A stretch of 64,000 nt of DNA from Brettanomyces bruxellensis (lineage: Eukaryota; Ascomycota; Pichiomycetes; Pichiales; Pichiaceae). Every line of letters starts with the position of its first letter. The first letter of the stretch is position 1. The position numbers and the translations under genes are program-made. Below, in pieces: positions 1-9,460 of the stretch. The notes beneath the pieces are model-generated. The model did not search any database, was not told the DNA's origin, and was given only the letters and a program-made list of their open reading frames with translations. The DNA lies in NCBI RefSeq assembly GCF_011074885.1, contig NC_054684.1, forward strand, positions 496,001-560,000, read 5' to 3'.

Positions 1-39
1 AATAAAGTAAAGAAAAATATTATATCATATTATACTTAC
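1..39 (-). other. RPL7 intron 2, 5' end (partial)
   Basis: A GTAAGT donor begins at 39 directly after a GCC codon, at the same protein position (after RKARKA) where S. cerevisiae RPL7 has its second intron. The acceptor is outside the window. Confidence 0.75.
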
Positions 40-866
40 GGCCTTTCTTGCCTTTCTCTCAGCGGCGATCTTCTTAAGATCCTTCTCCTGCTGCTTTTCC
101 TTCTTGATCTGGGTTTCTGGTTTTGGAACTCTAAACGCAAATAATGAAGTTGTTAGTAATGGACTCTTTCTAAAATGAACCTAGCTATATTCCGAACTGA
201 TCGAAAAAGATCATTCAGAACAATTAAGCATATACTCAGAGGAAACAGTAGATTATTTTTTGGAAAGTAAACCTGATATCAGCAAAAGCTGGAGGAGGAT
301 TGCAAGTGTGAAAGAATAATCAAATTTATTCTTTCTTTCATCTACCTAATTTCCCATGGAATAGCTTTAATTGCAATCTCAAATTGTTAAAATTAATAAG
401 ATACGCAACAGTACCATACCCAAAGGTATGAAATAAGGCAGTATATCCAACGAAACGAAGGATTACACATATAAAAAGCCTTTCCATTTAGAGACAAGTA
501 CGAGTCGGACAACCGAATTTGTAATAGTCTCACCACCACATCCAAGCTTGCGACAAGAATGTGAAAGCACAATCCAAAAGTCTGTACAAAGTACAGCTCT
601 GAATTTAAGTGCCCGTTTTCAAAAAGACCGGAGCTAATGCCCCAGAAATTCTGGTTAGGTACAATGAACGAGCAGTCAGCCCAAAGATTGCATCATCATC
701 ACCAATTATCCTGCTAAATTTAATGTTTGCCGAAATGTGTGTTCCTATGATTTATTCTCTACCAAGATGAATGTCGGCCCCCTTTGATAGAATATGAATC
801 CCGTCATACCAAGTGATTTATTCTCCAATCTACCCATCCTTGACTCTATACATACGATGCGACCAT
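1..866 (-). CDS. RPL7: Ribosomal protein uL30 (Rpl7), 5' part, spliced, runs off the left edge
   Basis: Large-subunit ribosomal protein uL30. The coding parts seen are an 11-nt first exon (866-856, encoding Met-Val-Ala plus two bases of a Ser codon) and a 91-nt second exon (130-40). Exon 2 encodes a lysine-rich segment with PETQIKKEK and AAERKARKA, matching the N-terminal tail of yeast Rpl7 (PESQLKKSK, AAERAARKA). Intron 1 has a GTATGT donor at 855-850, a TACTAAC branch point at 158-152 and a TTTAG acceptor ending at 131. A second GTAAGT donor starts at 39. The two-intron layout with a tiny first exon is the one known for S. cerevisiae RPL7A/B. The rest of the gene lies outside the window. 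It is divergent from the DUF1771-Smr gene, as RPL7B and YPL199C are in S. cerevisiae. Exon joins are inferred from consensus sites, not from transcripts. Confidence 0.88.
131..855 (-). other. RPL7 intron 1 (725 nt)
   Basis: Spliceosomal intron bounded by GTATGT (855-850) and TTTAG (ending 131), with an exact TACTAAC branch point at 158-152, 21 nt before the acceptor. Long first introns are typical of yeast ribosomal-protein genes. A GTGATGA (box C-like) occurs on the same strand at 702-696, but no convincing paired box D was found, so no intronic snoRNA is called. Confidence 0.85.
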
Positions 867-1279
867 CTTTACTGTTTATTTGTTGAAACTAATATGGGAA
901 TCACGAATTGTAGGATCTTTCAAGGACATGTAAGTAAGGGATAAAGCTTTAGTACGAGACTTCTTTTACAGGGTGAAAAAAAATTCATGCATTTTGAAAA
1001 ATGTTTACCCTCAGGGGGAAAAAATTCGAGAGTGAGTAAAAAGAGGGTTATTTACGGGCATGTGAGGTGTGAGGTGTGAGCATTTTCACGCAACAGCTTT
1101 TTGCAGACGCGACCTTAAGTCGATTTACCAGGGTTGAAAGTTGGTTTGTGTGGCTGAAAGATGCGTGGCTGAAGCAAACAGATAAGGAAGGCCTGTTGGT
1201 TTAGCTCATTTAATAGAAATTAGTCTCTGCTACGAATTTCGTGTAACATTTATTCATATTTTTAGCGAAATTGAAGATT
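867..1279. promoter_or_regulatory. Divergent promoter region, RPL7 / DUF1771-Smr gene
   Basis: A 413-bp intergenic stretch between two divergent start codons. It holds direct repeats of GTGAGGTGT around 1062-1079 and an AGGGTTA at 1044-1050 that resembles a Tbf1-type site. Tbf1 drives ribosomal-protein genes in several non-Saccharomyces yeasts. The factor assignment is inference. Confidence 0.45.
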
Positions 1280-2209
1280 ATGAGTGGTGGAGTCCAGGTT
1301 CAAGCCCAGAGGAGATATAATCCCAAGGAAGGTAAGTAAACAGAGTAAACATGTGCTAATGGTGATTGTGACTAACCCTCCGATAATTCCACAGATAAGG
1401 ACTATAATCACGCAAGTGATAAAGAATATGTCATTTATAGGAGGAGAGCTAATGATGCAAGGTCGAAGTACTCTATGTTATCTCAAAAATCACAGAATGC
1501 ATTCAAAAGAGGAGATAAAGCAGAAGCAAAGCGTTTATCCAATGAAGCAAAGCAAGTGCTGAATGAGGTAGACAAGTGGAATGCAATGGCTGCGGAATTC
1601 GTTTTTGTAGAAAATAACCGGGATTCGGATGAGAATGATATCGATCTTCATGGATTGTATGTAAAGGAAGCGGAATATATCCTTAAGCAGAGGATTATCA
1701 ATGGTGTTCAAAGAAACCAGTCGAGTCTTGATTGCATTGTTGGAAAAGGTAAGCACTCGGCAGGGGGAATAGCGAAGCTCAAACCTGCAGTTGAGCAATT
1801 GTGTACTGAAGCTGGAATTCGATGCGAGATTGATCGCAAAAATACTGGGGTCCTAATTATATTTCTAGACGGCTTTCGGATCCCATCATCTTGGTCAAAC
1901 ATTAATCCAAATGGAATTGGTGCAATGCTCGAGAATCAGAATGTTCCTGATAGGAGGACTGGGAAATTTCATGGTCAACAGCAAGGACAACCGCTATATC
2001 AACAGCAACCCTCATATCAGCAGTCCTATCAACAGTCTTCTTATCAGCAGCCCTCTTATCAGCAGCCCTCTTATCAGCAGCCCTCTTATCAGCAGCAGCA
2101 ACAACAACCGTATTATTATCAGCAGCAGCAGCAACAACAACAGCAGCAAAATGTGCCACTTCAACAGATACTCTCTCTTGTTATCAAACTTGTTCGGAGC
2201 TGCTGCTGA
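1280..2209 (+). CDS. DUF1771-Smr domain protein with Gln/Tyr-rich tail (YPL199C-like), one intron
   Basis: Two exons, 1280-1331 and 1395-2209, join to 288 residues. The spliced frame gives an N-terminal DUF1771 helical segment (RRRANDARSKYSML through AAEFVFVENN), then an Smr domain starting DIDLHGLYVKEAEYIL with the GKGKHS loop and ending near LIIFLDG. A tail of SYQQP repeats and poly-Gln follows. This order matches S. cerevisiae YPL199C (about 240 residues); the glutamine tail is extra. Smr domains bind or cleave RNA, but the job of this yeast family member is not settled. Unspliced reading would force an internal ATG at 1475 and lose half of DUF1771, so the spliced start at 1280 is preferred. 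The divergent RPL7 neighbour matches S. cerevisiae order. Confidence 0.85.
1332..1394 (+). other. Intron in DUF1771-Smr gene (63 nt)
   Basis: Donor GTAAGT at 1332, branch point GACTAAC at about 1370-1376 and acceptor CACAG ending at 1394. Removing 63 nt joins the Met-Ser-Gly-Gly exon in frame with the downstream domain. Confidence 0.85.
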
Positions 2210-2594
2210 AAGAACTCACATATTTACATGCGGAATTGCCATTGATTACATTCAAAACTTTATATACTTTTTGTACTATTAGTCTAGTTGTTTACTGCTC
2301 TCTATTTAAATCGTCAAACAAAGTCATGTTCTTATTGGCTTCGGTTGATTCTCAGGCATTCGCTCGGTTACCGAATAATGCACGAACCACTAATCGGTAA
2401 TGTGACAATACGGCTGACAGAACTTTTTTTTGGCACCCGTACAATGTCAGATTAGAAAAATCAACCGGCTCGCTATTTAGTGCTTGCTGATTACAACATT
2501 ATATCGAAGGGTTTAACTAGCTGGAAATTTTAACTAAAGGCGTGCATCTTTAAATCGCATTACAAGAAGAATTACAGGGATACCAAAATCGGCC
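2210..2594. other. Intergenic, no gene seen
   Basis: A 385-bp stretch between tandem genes. It serves as 3' end of the Smr gene and promoter of the UBX gene. No RNA gene or repeat was recognised. Confidence 0.6.
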
Positions 2595-4367
2595 ATGGAT
2601 GGAACGCATGCGGATGCACTCCGCCAATTTCAGATGATATCTAACGCCTCTATTCCAGAAGAACAGCAAATAGATCTTCTTGAAGAAAACAATTGGAATG
2701 TGGAACTTGCTTTACTCTCATACAATGATCAATATCCGGATGAAGCAGCGAGAAATCTGAGAAATGAAGTTCGATCTACTGAGATTCGACGAAATGCCTC
2801 TTCGGGAAGCCAGCTGCTAAATGGCACAAACAGTAATTCTGCTAGTGGAAATATGTCAGGTGAACGGGATGCAAACGGAAGCGGGCAAAATGGTGCTAAC
2901 AATGGTACAATTACTTCGGAAGCACCATCACTGTTTGGAGCAGGTGGTATGTTTTCGCGTCTAATGGGTGGAAATCGGACAGGTGCATCATCATTAGGTG
3001 ATCCTGATATACCGGGTGGTTTTCCGTATACGCATGATGGATCTTCTTCACCATCCTCCTCATCTGGTGCATTTACACGCGGTGAGCCGTCTAAATTGCA
3101 TCAGATGGTGAAAAGGGGGGCGAGATTTCTTCTAAACAGTGCTATTTATGCGATAGTAGTTCCATTCTATGTCATATACAAGCTCCTGGGACTTCTACTT
3201 CTGGTTCTTCTCGGATATCTTACACCCTTATTTCGTCGGCTATATCGGGGTAGGAACTATACACTAATCAGAAGCCGATTTAAGGACCCAAGCGACGTTG
3301 CTCGGTCTTTTGTGGAAGGATTTGACGTTCTTGTGTGTACAATTATGGGAGTTTCGCATTTGAATTCTCCGGACGAATCATCCACGAACAGTCAAAGTGA
3401 GCAACTTCCAAAGACACGGGATGAGAATTTGATAGAGCAACCCGGAAATATTGGAGTTGCCAAGCCGGACTTTTTGGAATGTGCATATTCCGATGCCCTT
3501 TATCTCGTTAAGAAAGAAGCCCGCTGGTTGATCGTTTACATTCACAGCACTCAGCACGAGGATACAAAGGCATTTATCCGGGATGTGCTGATTGATGAGC
3601 GGTTTATTTCATTTGTCAGGCAGCGCAAGATTCTCTGTTGGGGTGGAGATGCCTTTGAAAGCGAGGCGTACCAGGTTGCAAATCAGTTCAAAGTGAACAA
3701 GCTACCATTTTTGGGTCTTCTATGCTTAACAGTGAATGAGACACCTACTGCATCTGGAACAAGGACGTCTGCACCAATTTTATCCCTAGTTTGTAAGATT
3801 CAAGGATACACGCCGCTGGAAGAGGTTCTCTCAAGAATGAACAAGGCATATAACAAATTTAATCCAAAGGTGACTATTTTACGTGCTGAGTACGAGAGAC
3901 AGTCACAAGCTCGACTAATGAAAGAGCTCCAAGATCAGGCTTATGAGAAATCCCTAAAACGAGACAGAGAAAGGCGAATTGCACGTGAAAACAAGCAGAA
4001 AGCAGAAATATTGAAGAAGCAGTGGATTCGGTGGAGAAGGTCTGTGTTAAAGTCTGAGATTACGGAGAGTGGGCAGTATGCACGGATTGCAATAAGACTT
4101 CCTGATGGTACGAGGATTCAGCATAAATTCGGAAAACAGTATCCTCTTGAGGAAATTTACGCATTCGTTGAATGCAATTATATCTCGAAGCAAGATACTT
4201 CTGGTAGCTCTGAAGCAGCTTGTGCAAAACCTCAGGATTATCATTTCAAGTATCCTTTCAAAATTGTGACAATTATGCCAAGAAGAGAGATACCGGCAGA
4301 CGAAACAGCTTCAATAGAAAGCTACGATACCATTTATCCAAGCGGTAACTTGGTGGTCGAAAAGTAA
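2595..4367 (+). CDS. UBA-UAS-UBX membrane protein of the Ubx2/Ubx3 (FAF2) family
   Basis: A 590-residue protein with the FAF2 layout: a UBA-like segment (about 8-46, NNWNVELALLSYND), a low-complexity Ser/Asn/Gly linker, a hydrophobic hairpin (about 178-213) for ER or lipid-droplet insertion, a thioredoxin-like UAS domain (about 285-430), a charged coiled coil (about 435-480) and a C-terminal UBX domain that would bind Cdc48. Family members recruit Cdc48 to membranes for ERAD and related quality control. Length and the tail ending PSGNLVVE resemble Ubx2 (584 residues). The neighbour SRP14, convergent here, flanks UBX3 in S. cerevisiae. I therefore do not choose between UBX2 and UBX3. The family assignment is secure. 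Confidence 0.88.
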   Translation: MDGTHADALRQFQMISNASIPEEQQIDLLEENNWNVELALLSYNDQYPDEAARNLRNEVRSTEIRRNASSGSQLLNGTNSNSASGNMSGERDANGSGQNGANNGTITSEAPSLFGAGGMFSRLMGGNRTGASSLGDPDIPGGFPYTHDGSSSPSSSSGAFTRGEPSKLHQMVKRGARFLLNSAIYAIVVPFYVIYKLLGLLLLVLLGYLTPLFRRLYRGRNYTLIRSRFKDPSDVARSFVEGFDVLVCTIMGVSHLNSPDESSTNSQSEQLPKTRDENLIEQPGNIGVAKPDFLECAYSDALYLVKKEARWLIVYIHSTQHEDTKAFIRDVLIDERFISFVRQRKILCWGGDAFESEAYQVANQFKVNKLPFLGLLCLTVNETPTASGTRTSAPILSLVCKIQGYTPLEEVLSRMNKAYNKFNPKVTILRAEYERQSQARLMKELQDQAYEKSLKRDRERRIARENKQKAEILKKQWIRWRRSVLKSEITESGQYARIAIRLPDGTRIQHKFGKQYPLEEIYAFVECNYISKQDTSGSSEAACAKPQDYHFKYPFKIVTIMPRREIPADETASIESYDTIYPSGNLVVEK

Positions 4368-4533
4368 GGGGACTAAGCTTTGCACTTGAACTAACGCTAA
4401 TGTTTATAATGGGGTAATCGCATGGAACGAATATGGTAAATATAAGTAGTCACATCACAATTCCTACTGACAGAAAAGTCTGTTGCACCTCTATTTATTA
4501 TGTAGTATACATACTTTCAGCCCTGTATCGATC

Positions 4534-4938
4534 CTAATTTATTTCACTTTTACCCTGAGTTTGGTGCTTCTTCTTCTTCTTCTTCTTCTTGGATCTCTTC
4601 TTCAAACCTGGAAAGCCGGCCTTTAGTACTTTAGTGTAGGAAGCCCAAAACGACTCCAATTCCTCTGGATCCACGATTGTGCTCAATTTGATCTTTGATG
4701 CTTTGTCTCGGCTTCCGTTTGTCACTCTTATTAGCACTTTATATGTATCAGCCTTATTTTCAGTTGTAGCTTGTTTCAACACGATAGGTTTCACCTCATC
4801 CTGAAGATCATCCATTGGTTCAGACTGGATCATTGATTCCGTACTTGGAAGCCTTTTCTGTGTTATATATATCGACTTTTTCCCGTCATTTTTCTCCAGG
4901 AGTTTTGTCACTTGGCTTAAAAACTGCGCCATCGTCAT
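4534..4938 (-). CDS. SRP14: Signal recognition particle subunit Srp14
   Basis: A 134-residue protein matching Srp14, the Alu-domain SRP subunit that binds SRP RNA and helps delay elongation of secretory proteins in the cytosol. It begins MTMAQFLSQVTKLLE, has the KVLIRVTNGSRDKASKIKLST core, a LESFWASYTKVLKAG helix and a strongly basic lysine tail, all usual for yeast Srp14. It is convergent with the UBX gene and lies head-to-tail with RAM1. SRP14, UBX3 and RAM1 are also close neighbours in S. cerevisiae (YDL092W-YDL090C), which supports the call. The upstream in-frame ATG at 4938 is used. Confidence 0.9.
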   Translation of the reverse strand: MTMAQFLSQVTKLLEKNDGKKSIYITQKRLPSTESMIQSEPMDDLQDEVKPIVLKQATTENKADTYKVLIRVTNGSRDKASKIKLSTIVDPEELESFWASYTKVLKAGFPGLKKRSKKKKKKKKHQTQGKSEIN

Positions 4939-5349
4939 TCCATGTTAGTAATCGGGTTTATGTGGTATAACGCATCAAGTTCTCCTTATTATACATTAAC
5001 TTACCTCCTTATGTGAAAGCCTACCCATTTCTATACTTTCGGTGCACTTAATAAATGCAGATTTCCCTACTCTATGATGATGTAACCTGTCTTATATATG
5101 CACCTGATCGTTTCCTTGGGCTCCTGTTTTTCTCTAGTTATTATTTTTTGGTCGTGCATTTTTTTTTTTCCCGCGGTTATTTTTCAAGTGATCAAAATTC
5201 AAAATTCCGCACTACAGCAAATACGTTGTCTCTCAGCATGTCAGAGGTTCAGAAACATACATTAAAGGCAAGACTCTCTTCTTATCATTAATTCATTACA
5301 AATATAAATCGGATCGAATGTTTATATACACATGCGTGTGATGTTCGTT
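4939..5349. other. Intergenic, no convincing gene
   Basis: A 411-bp T-rich stretch acting as promoter of SRP14 and terminator region of RAM1 (both minus strand). A 78-codon frame on the plus strand (5055-5291) has low-complexity Phe-rich content and no recognisable domain. Confidence 0.6.
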
Positions 5350-6696
5350 CTAACCCTGCTTCAATTCTCTGTAGTAGTTTCGCATCTTTAGTACTGAACC
5401 AGAAGGAGCAACAAATACTGGATCCAAAGCCTCAACCAAGTTTTTCTCATCGATGGTGATCACTTTCTCATCCGGAATTGTTATCGGCCGATATCCGAAC
5501 GCAGCTCCCTCTTTAATCGCCAACTTCTCATCGTATATTTGGTAGTGCTGACATGCACTAAGACCGCATAGTACGTAATTAGTATGGTAAAAGTCCGGGT
5601 ACTTGCCTGGTTTATCCACTAATCCAAATGGCTCCGCCTGACAGCAACAGAGGATGTAATTTTGCAGGGCTGTGCGATTTATCACGTTCCGGTTTCCAGA
5701 TATACACTCCAAAAGAGCCGCTGTTCCCCCACCCCAGTGGCTGTAACATCCGTCCACCAATTTATTGGTTCGGCCGCTTAATCCACCTTCAATTGCATAT
5801 TGTCTATGGCAGAGCCATCTCAGAAGAGAATCCACGTTTATAAGTTCTGCTATTCTCGCAGGAGATTTCAAAATGCAGAGTGAGGCAATTGCACAGAAAG
5901 TGTAGCCACTATGAGCCTCATCCCCAGGATTCCCTGCAAATCCACCTTCATATGTCTGACAGCTCACAATCCAGTCCTCGACACCTTTTTTAAGCTCATC
6001 GTCTAGAATATTTAGCATGCAAGCCGTGCAAAGAGCACAGTAAACCGATCTTGTGTCTGTCTCCGAGTCCTTCGCTATGGCAAATGAGCCATCTTTGTTT
6101 TTGAGGCTCAGTAACAAATGATAAACCTTCTTTCTGTCTATTTGCGACCAGCATTCCTCATCACCCACTATTGCTAGTGTACATAACATGGCATAAGTAT
6201 CAGCCAAATGGGGAGTCTGCATATATCCCCCTCCGAAGCCCTCATCCTCATCATCCTCATATAAATACGACATAGCCATCTTAATACAGTTTTGGCAAAC
6301 GTCACTCTTGATTGATTGAACCCCACCTAGCAATGAAGTTGCATTTATTAACCAGTATAGTATCCAACAATGTGATGCGTCCAACACTGTCATCTGAGAC
6401 GGAAGTGGCTTGTGGAGAAAAATATTCGTGTATATCAGATGACCCTTCCTATTTAAAGCCGGGAAATGTTCCGAGCCTTTCGAAAGCACATCATCGTATA
6501 TTTTCTGAACTGAATCCTCCACCTCAAGCTGTTTCTCAACTGTGTCTGAAATTGGCTCTGATGGCGAAATGCCGTCTGATTCGTCCATTTGTACTAATGT
6601 ATCAAAGCTCAAATTGTTGTTCTGATTCTTGTGTGCACTTAGCTCCACCAAGAATTTCAGCTTTTTAAACTGCTCTTCTAGTGACTCATCACCCAT
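5350..6696 (-). CDS. RAM1: Protein farnesyltransferase beta subunit
   Basis: A 448-residue beta subunit of farnesyltransferase, which with Ram2 transfers farnesyl to CaaX cysteines of Ras and a-factor. It contains the repeated prenyltransferase motifs (GFGGGYMQTPHLADTYA, KDGSF, YEGGFAG, IEGGLSGRTNKLVDGCYS, WGGG). Zinc ligands are visible as Asp315 and Cys317 in VDGCYSHW and His371 in DFYHTNYVLCG. The LSGR-NKLVDGCYS string is typical of farnesyl rather than geranylgeranyl transferase beta chains. Length agrees with S. cerevisiae Ram1 (431). No intron is needed. Confidence 0.95.
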   Translation of the reverse strand: MGDESLEEQFKKLKFLVELSAHKNQNNNLSFDTLVQMDESDGISPSEPISDTVEKQLEVEDSVQKIYDDVLSKGSEHFPALNRKGHLIYTNIFLHKPLPSQMTVLDASHCWILYWLINATSLLGGVQSIKSDVCQNCIKMAMSYLYEDDEDEGFGGGYMQTPHLADTYAMLCTLAIVGDEECWSQIDRKKVYHLLLSLKNKDGSFAIAKDSETDTRSVYCALCTACMLNILDDELKKGVEDWIVSCQTYEGGFAGNPGDEAHSGYTFCAIASLCILKSPARIAELINVDSLLRWLCHRQYAIEGGLSGRTNKLVDGCYSHWGGGTAALLECISGNRNVINRTALQNYILCCCQAEPFGLVDKPGKYPDFYHTNYVLCGLSACQHYQIYDEKLAIKEGAAFGYRPITIPDEKVITIDEKNLVEALDPVFVAPSGSVLKMRNYYRELKQG

Positions 6697-6994
6697 TACG
6701 CTAGCACAAGTTGAGCATTAATTATATATCCTGCAATTCCTGTAAACGATGGGAATTGAACAAGTTTTGCGATGAGCATTGAATTGACCTATATAGGTAA
6801 TACTGCTCTAATCTAATACTTACTTTCTTCTCAAACATTCAATTTCCAATTTCCACCTTCATGTCGATCGTCGCGTCGCTAAACCATATCTTTCTAAGTT
6901 AGTGTTATTATTACCCGCCATCTATAAATTATAATTATACCTATACATATATTCAACCACCTTTCATCACCCAGAACTTAGCCTCAAAAATGCA

Positions 6995-9205
6995 TTAATC
7001 CATCGGCAACAATTCTACCCGATAGTCCGTTCCTAGTGTAGCCCCAATTTCTATGCTTTCTTTGCTGTTTTGGGCTTTAACCCGTAGCACATACATGCCA
7101 GACGGAATTGAATGTTTTTGTGATCCTAAGAAAACGGTTTTGTGCTTTACATTTATCTCATCAAACATTGTTTTCATTGTATCCTTGTTAATTAGCTCAA
7201 TTTCTCTGATGTAAGTAGAAAATCTCACCTTTAATACCACTTTTGAGCTTCTTCTTAGCACGAAACAGTATGCATTATTCCATGAATCATTTTGCAACTC
7301 AGATAATGTTCTTTTCTTCCTTTCCTCGAATACCCCCAACGAAGTTGAAATCCGTTTCACAGTTAAATGGTGATCACATTTCACTCTTAATCTAAATTCT
7401 TCAAGAGTATTGGAGTCGTATGTTGAACAAACAATCACGTATGATTTTCTTGGCTGAAGAGACACCGAAAAAATCTCATACCCTGGTCTATATTCTGTTG
7501 GCTGACCAGCAACCAACAGCCGTTCATCAAAGGAGGTTAAGCATTTAAATTCTGAAAAGTCGTTATCAAAAATTGCGGCATTGATGTGGATATCTTTTTG
7601 GGTAAAAATTCCAATTGTGCAATTCACAACGAATGTACCCTCATCGCAGAAGACCTCGAATTGTGGATTATTGAGATAAGTATTCTTTGTCCAGTTTCCT
7701 CCACTTTCCGTCATTGTCCACAGGCTGTCAAACTGCACTGAAAATGCATCTCTGATCGGCCTCGAGAGAAAAGCAGGAAAGTTCGAGTAGCAGTTTACAC
7801 TATACACAAAAGAGTCCCCTAGATCCCTCTTTATTTCAATCACACCTGTAAGACTGCCTGTCTTTGGTAACCAGACTTTCGAGAGAATAAATCTGGTGCC
7901 ATTTGAGTTGAATGTGGCTATAAGTAAACCCGAATTTGGGCCCCACACCCATTTATCTCCTTCAAACCATCTAATTGACTGTATTTTGGAGTCCAGTATT
8001 TCATCCGTATCCTTCTTTAGATGTTCCTCAACCAGAATCCATGTTTCTCTTTTTGATCCGTGTGGATTAGCCTTCACAACAAACTGAGGATTTTCAATGC
8101 AAGATTCATTATTAAATTTGTGGTTATGGGAGCCAACAAACACGACATTTATCTTGGACGTGAACAGTTTATCGGTGTTCCAATTCATGTAGAGAGTCTG
8201 GAAAAATCGGCACACCTTTGAAAAAACGTATGTGAAAGCACGTGTTTTTGGCTTGGAGGGATCCCGCAACGTAAATGTGTAATCATGATTATTCTTCTCT
8301 AATTTTTCAACGATATAATCGTGGAATGGAAGAAGATGTGTCTGCTTCATTGCATCCAAGCTGAGTTCGCCCGTTCCTAATGCCACCAATGCTGTGTGTT
8401 TGTTTACATAAGCATCAAATATCTGATTCATCTTCTCTTCTGTCAGCTTGTTGATCGATATATATTCAGGAACAAATCCCGAGAGCAGATAGCAGTCATT
8501 TGCAAAGTTAGAGCCGGAAAACAATTGTGGAACTTGGCAATTGTAAATCTGTAGAAAAGCTTTCTCAATCAGTGCCGGCCACTTTAAATTTGGATTCGTA
8601 ATGGATCTTACTTGGCCAATAGAAGTTGAAGAGTCTACGATACAACTTCTCCTTGTACCATTAAAGTAAAATACAACCAAAAATGTTCCTCCTGAGCAAT
8701 TCTGGATTAAACTGCTTACAAATTGGTCTGGATTCATGTAGTAAATGAGAGATTGAAGAGCGCAGACAAACGAACAGGTAGGAAATGTGCCCTGGCAAAG
8801 TTCAAATGCTCCCTTTATATCCCTTATGTCAACAAGAGCTAAATTTCCCACACTTTCCATATGATCAAAGCTACCAATTTGCTCATAGTATGGATAATAA
8901 TACCGGCCATTCGCTTTTGAACTAAGCCATAGTGTCTTCTCGTTTAAGGTCAAAGCATGCTGTTTCTCCTTACCTCCGGCTTTACAGTCTTGATATAGCT
9001 TGATGAGAAGTTCGCATAAATTTCCAAGTCTCTTCTTATCTTCTTTGGGGAGACCTTTCACGTATGGGCTTATCAATTGATTAGAAAGCTTGCCTAGCAC
9101 TGACTTCAGTTGAAGAGTAATGTCTTGGTTTCCTTTGCAATATCCAAGAATAATCCGATGGTACTCTCTGTCAATGGCTGGAAGTTCATGCTGCGAGTTA
9201 TTCAT
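6995..9205 (-). CDS. RIM13: Calpain-like cysteine protease Rim13
   Basis: A 736-residue calpain-7-type protease. Rim13 cleaves and activates the transcription factor Rim101 in alkaline-pH signalling on endosomal ESCRT-III platforms. The protease core has the catalytic cysteine at 144 (QGTFPTCSFVCAL) and the histidine at 295 (PFHDYIVEKL). The residue expected to be Asn in calpains falls in LRDPSKP, apparently Asp315. Two C2-like beta-rich regions follow (about 370-730), as usual for Rim13. The length is close to the S. cerevisiae protein (727). It lies beside NUP53, its direct neighbour in S. cerevisiae (YMR153W/YMR154C), although there the two are convergent and here they are tandem. Confidence 0.92.
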   Translation of the reverse strand: MNNSQHELPAIDREYHRIILGYCKGNQDITLQLKSVLGKLSNQLISPYVKGLPKEDKKRLGNLCELLIKLYQDCKAGGKEKQHALTLNEKTLWLSSKANGRYYYPYYEQIGSFDHMESVGNLALVDIRDIKGAFELCQGTFPTCSFVCALQSLIYYMNPDQFVSSLIQNCSGGTFLVVFYFNGTRRSCIVDSSTSIGQVRSITNPNLKWPALIEKAFLQIYNCQVPQLFSGSNFANDCYLLSGFVPEYISINKLTEEKMNQIFDAYVNKHTALVALGTGELSLDAMKQTHLLPFHDYIVEKLEKNNHDYTFTLRDPSKPKTRAFTYVFSKVCRFFQTLYMNWNTDKLFTSKINVVFVGSHNHKFNNESCIENPQFVVKANPHGSKRETWILVEEHLKKDTDEILDSKIQSIRWFEGDKWVWGPNSGLLIATFNSNGTRFILSKVWLPKTGSLTGVIEIKRDLGDSFVYSVNCYSNFPAFLSRPIRDAFSVQFDSLWTMTESGGNWTKNTYLNNPQFEVFCDEGTFVVNCTIGIFTQKDIHINAAIFDNDFSEFKCLTSFDERLLVAGQPTEYRPGYEIFSVSLQPRKSYVIVCSTYDSNTLEEFRLRVKCDHHLTVKRISTSLGVFEERKKRTLSELQNDSWNNAYCFVLRRSSKVVLKVRFSTYIREIELINKDTMKTMFDEINVKHKTVFLGSQKHSIPSGMYVLRVKAQNSKESIEIGATLGTDYRVELLPMD

Positions 9206-9460
9206 TAGCGTGAAAGAATGTTGAGCAGAGTTTAGCCTTCATAAAAAATCCACGATAGCACGAGGAAAAGTGTATTTTCAGATTTGTTGAAAGGAAAGTT
9301 AGATGCATCAAAAAAATTAAAATTGAAAGTTGAAAAAGTACAATAATAAAAGCGAAAATAGATGGGCCGTTTAAACCTTAAGGCGCGGAATAGATGATTC
9401 ACTACAAAAAGAAAAACTCAAATATTTATCGACTCCGAAACATTTATTTTATATACCAAT

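Noticed and set aside
600..702. Possible C/D snoRNA in RPL7 intron 1
   Set aside because: A GTGATGA is present at 702-696, but the nearest CTGA (679-676) is only 16 nt away and no terminal stem or distal box D was found.
5055..5291. 78-codon plus-strand frame between SRP14 and RAM1
   Set aside because: Phe/Tyr-rich translation of T-rich promoter DNA, no domain.
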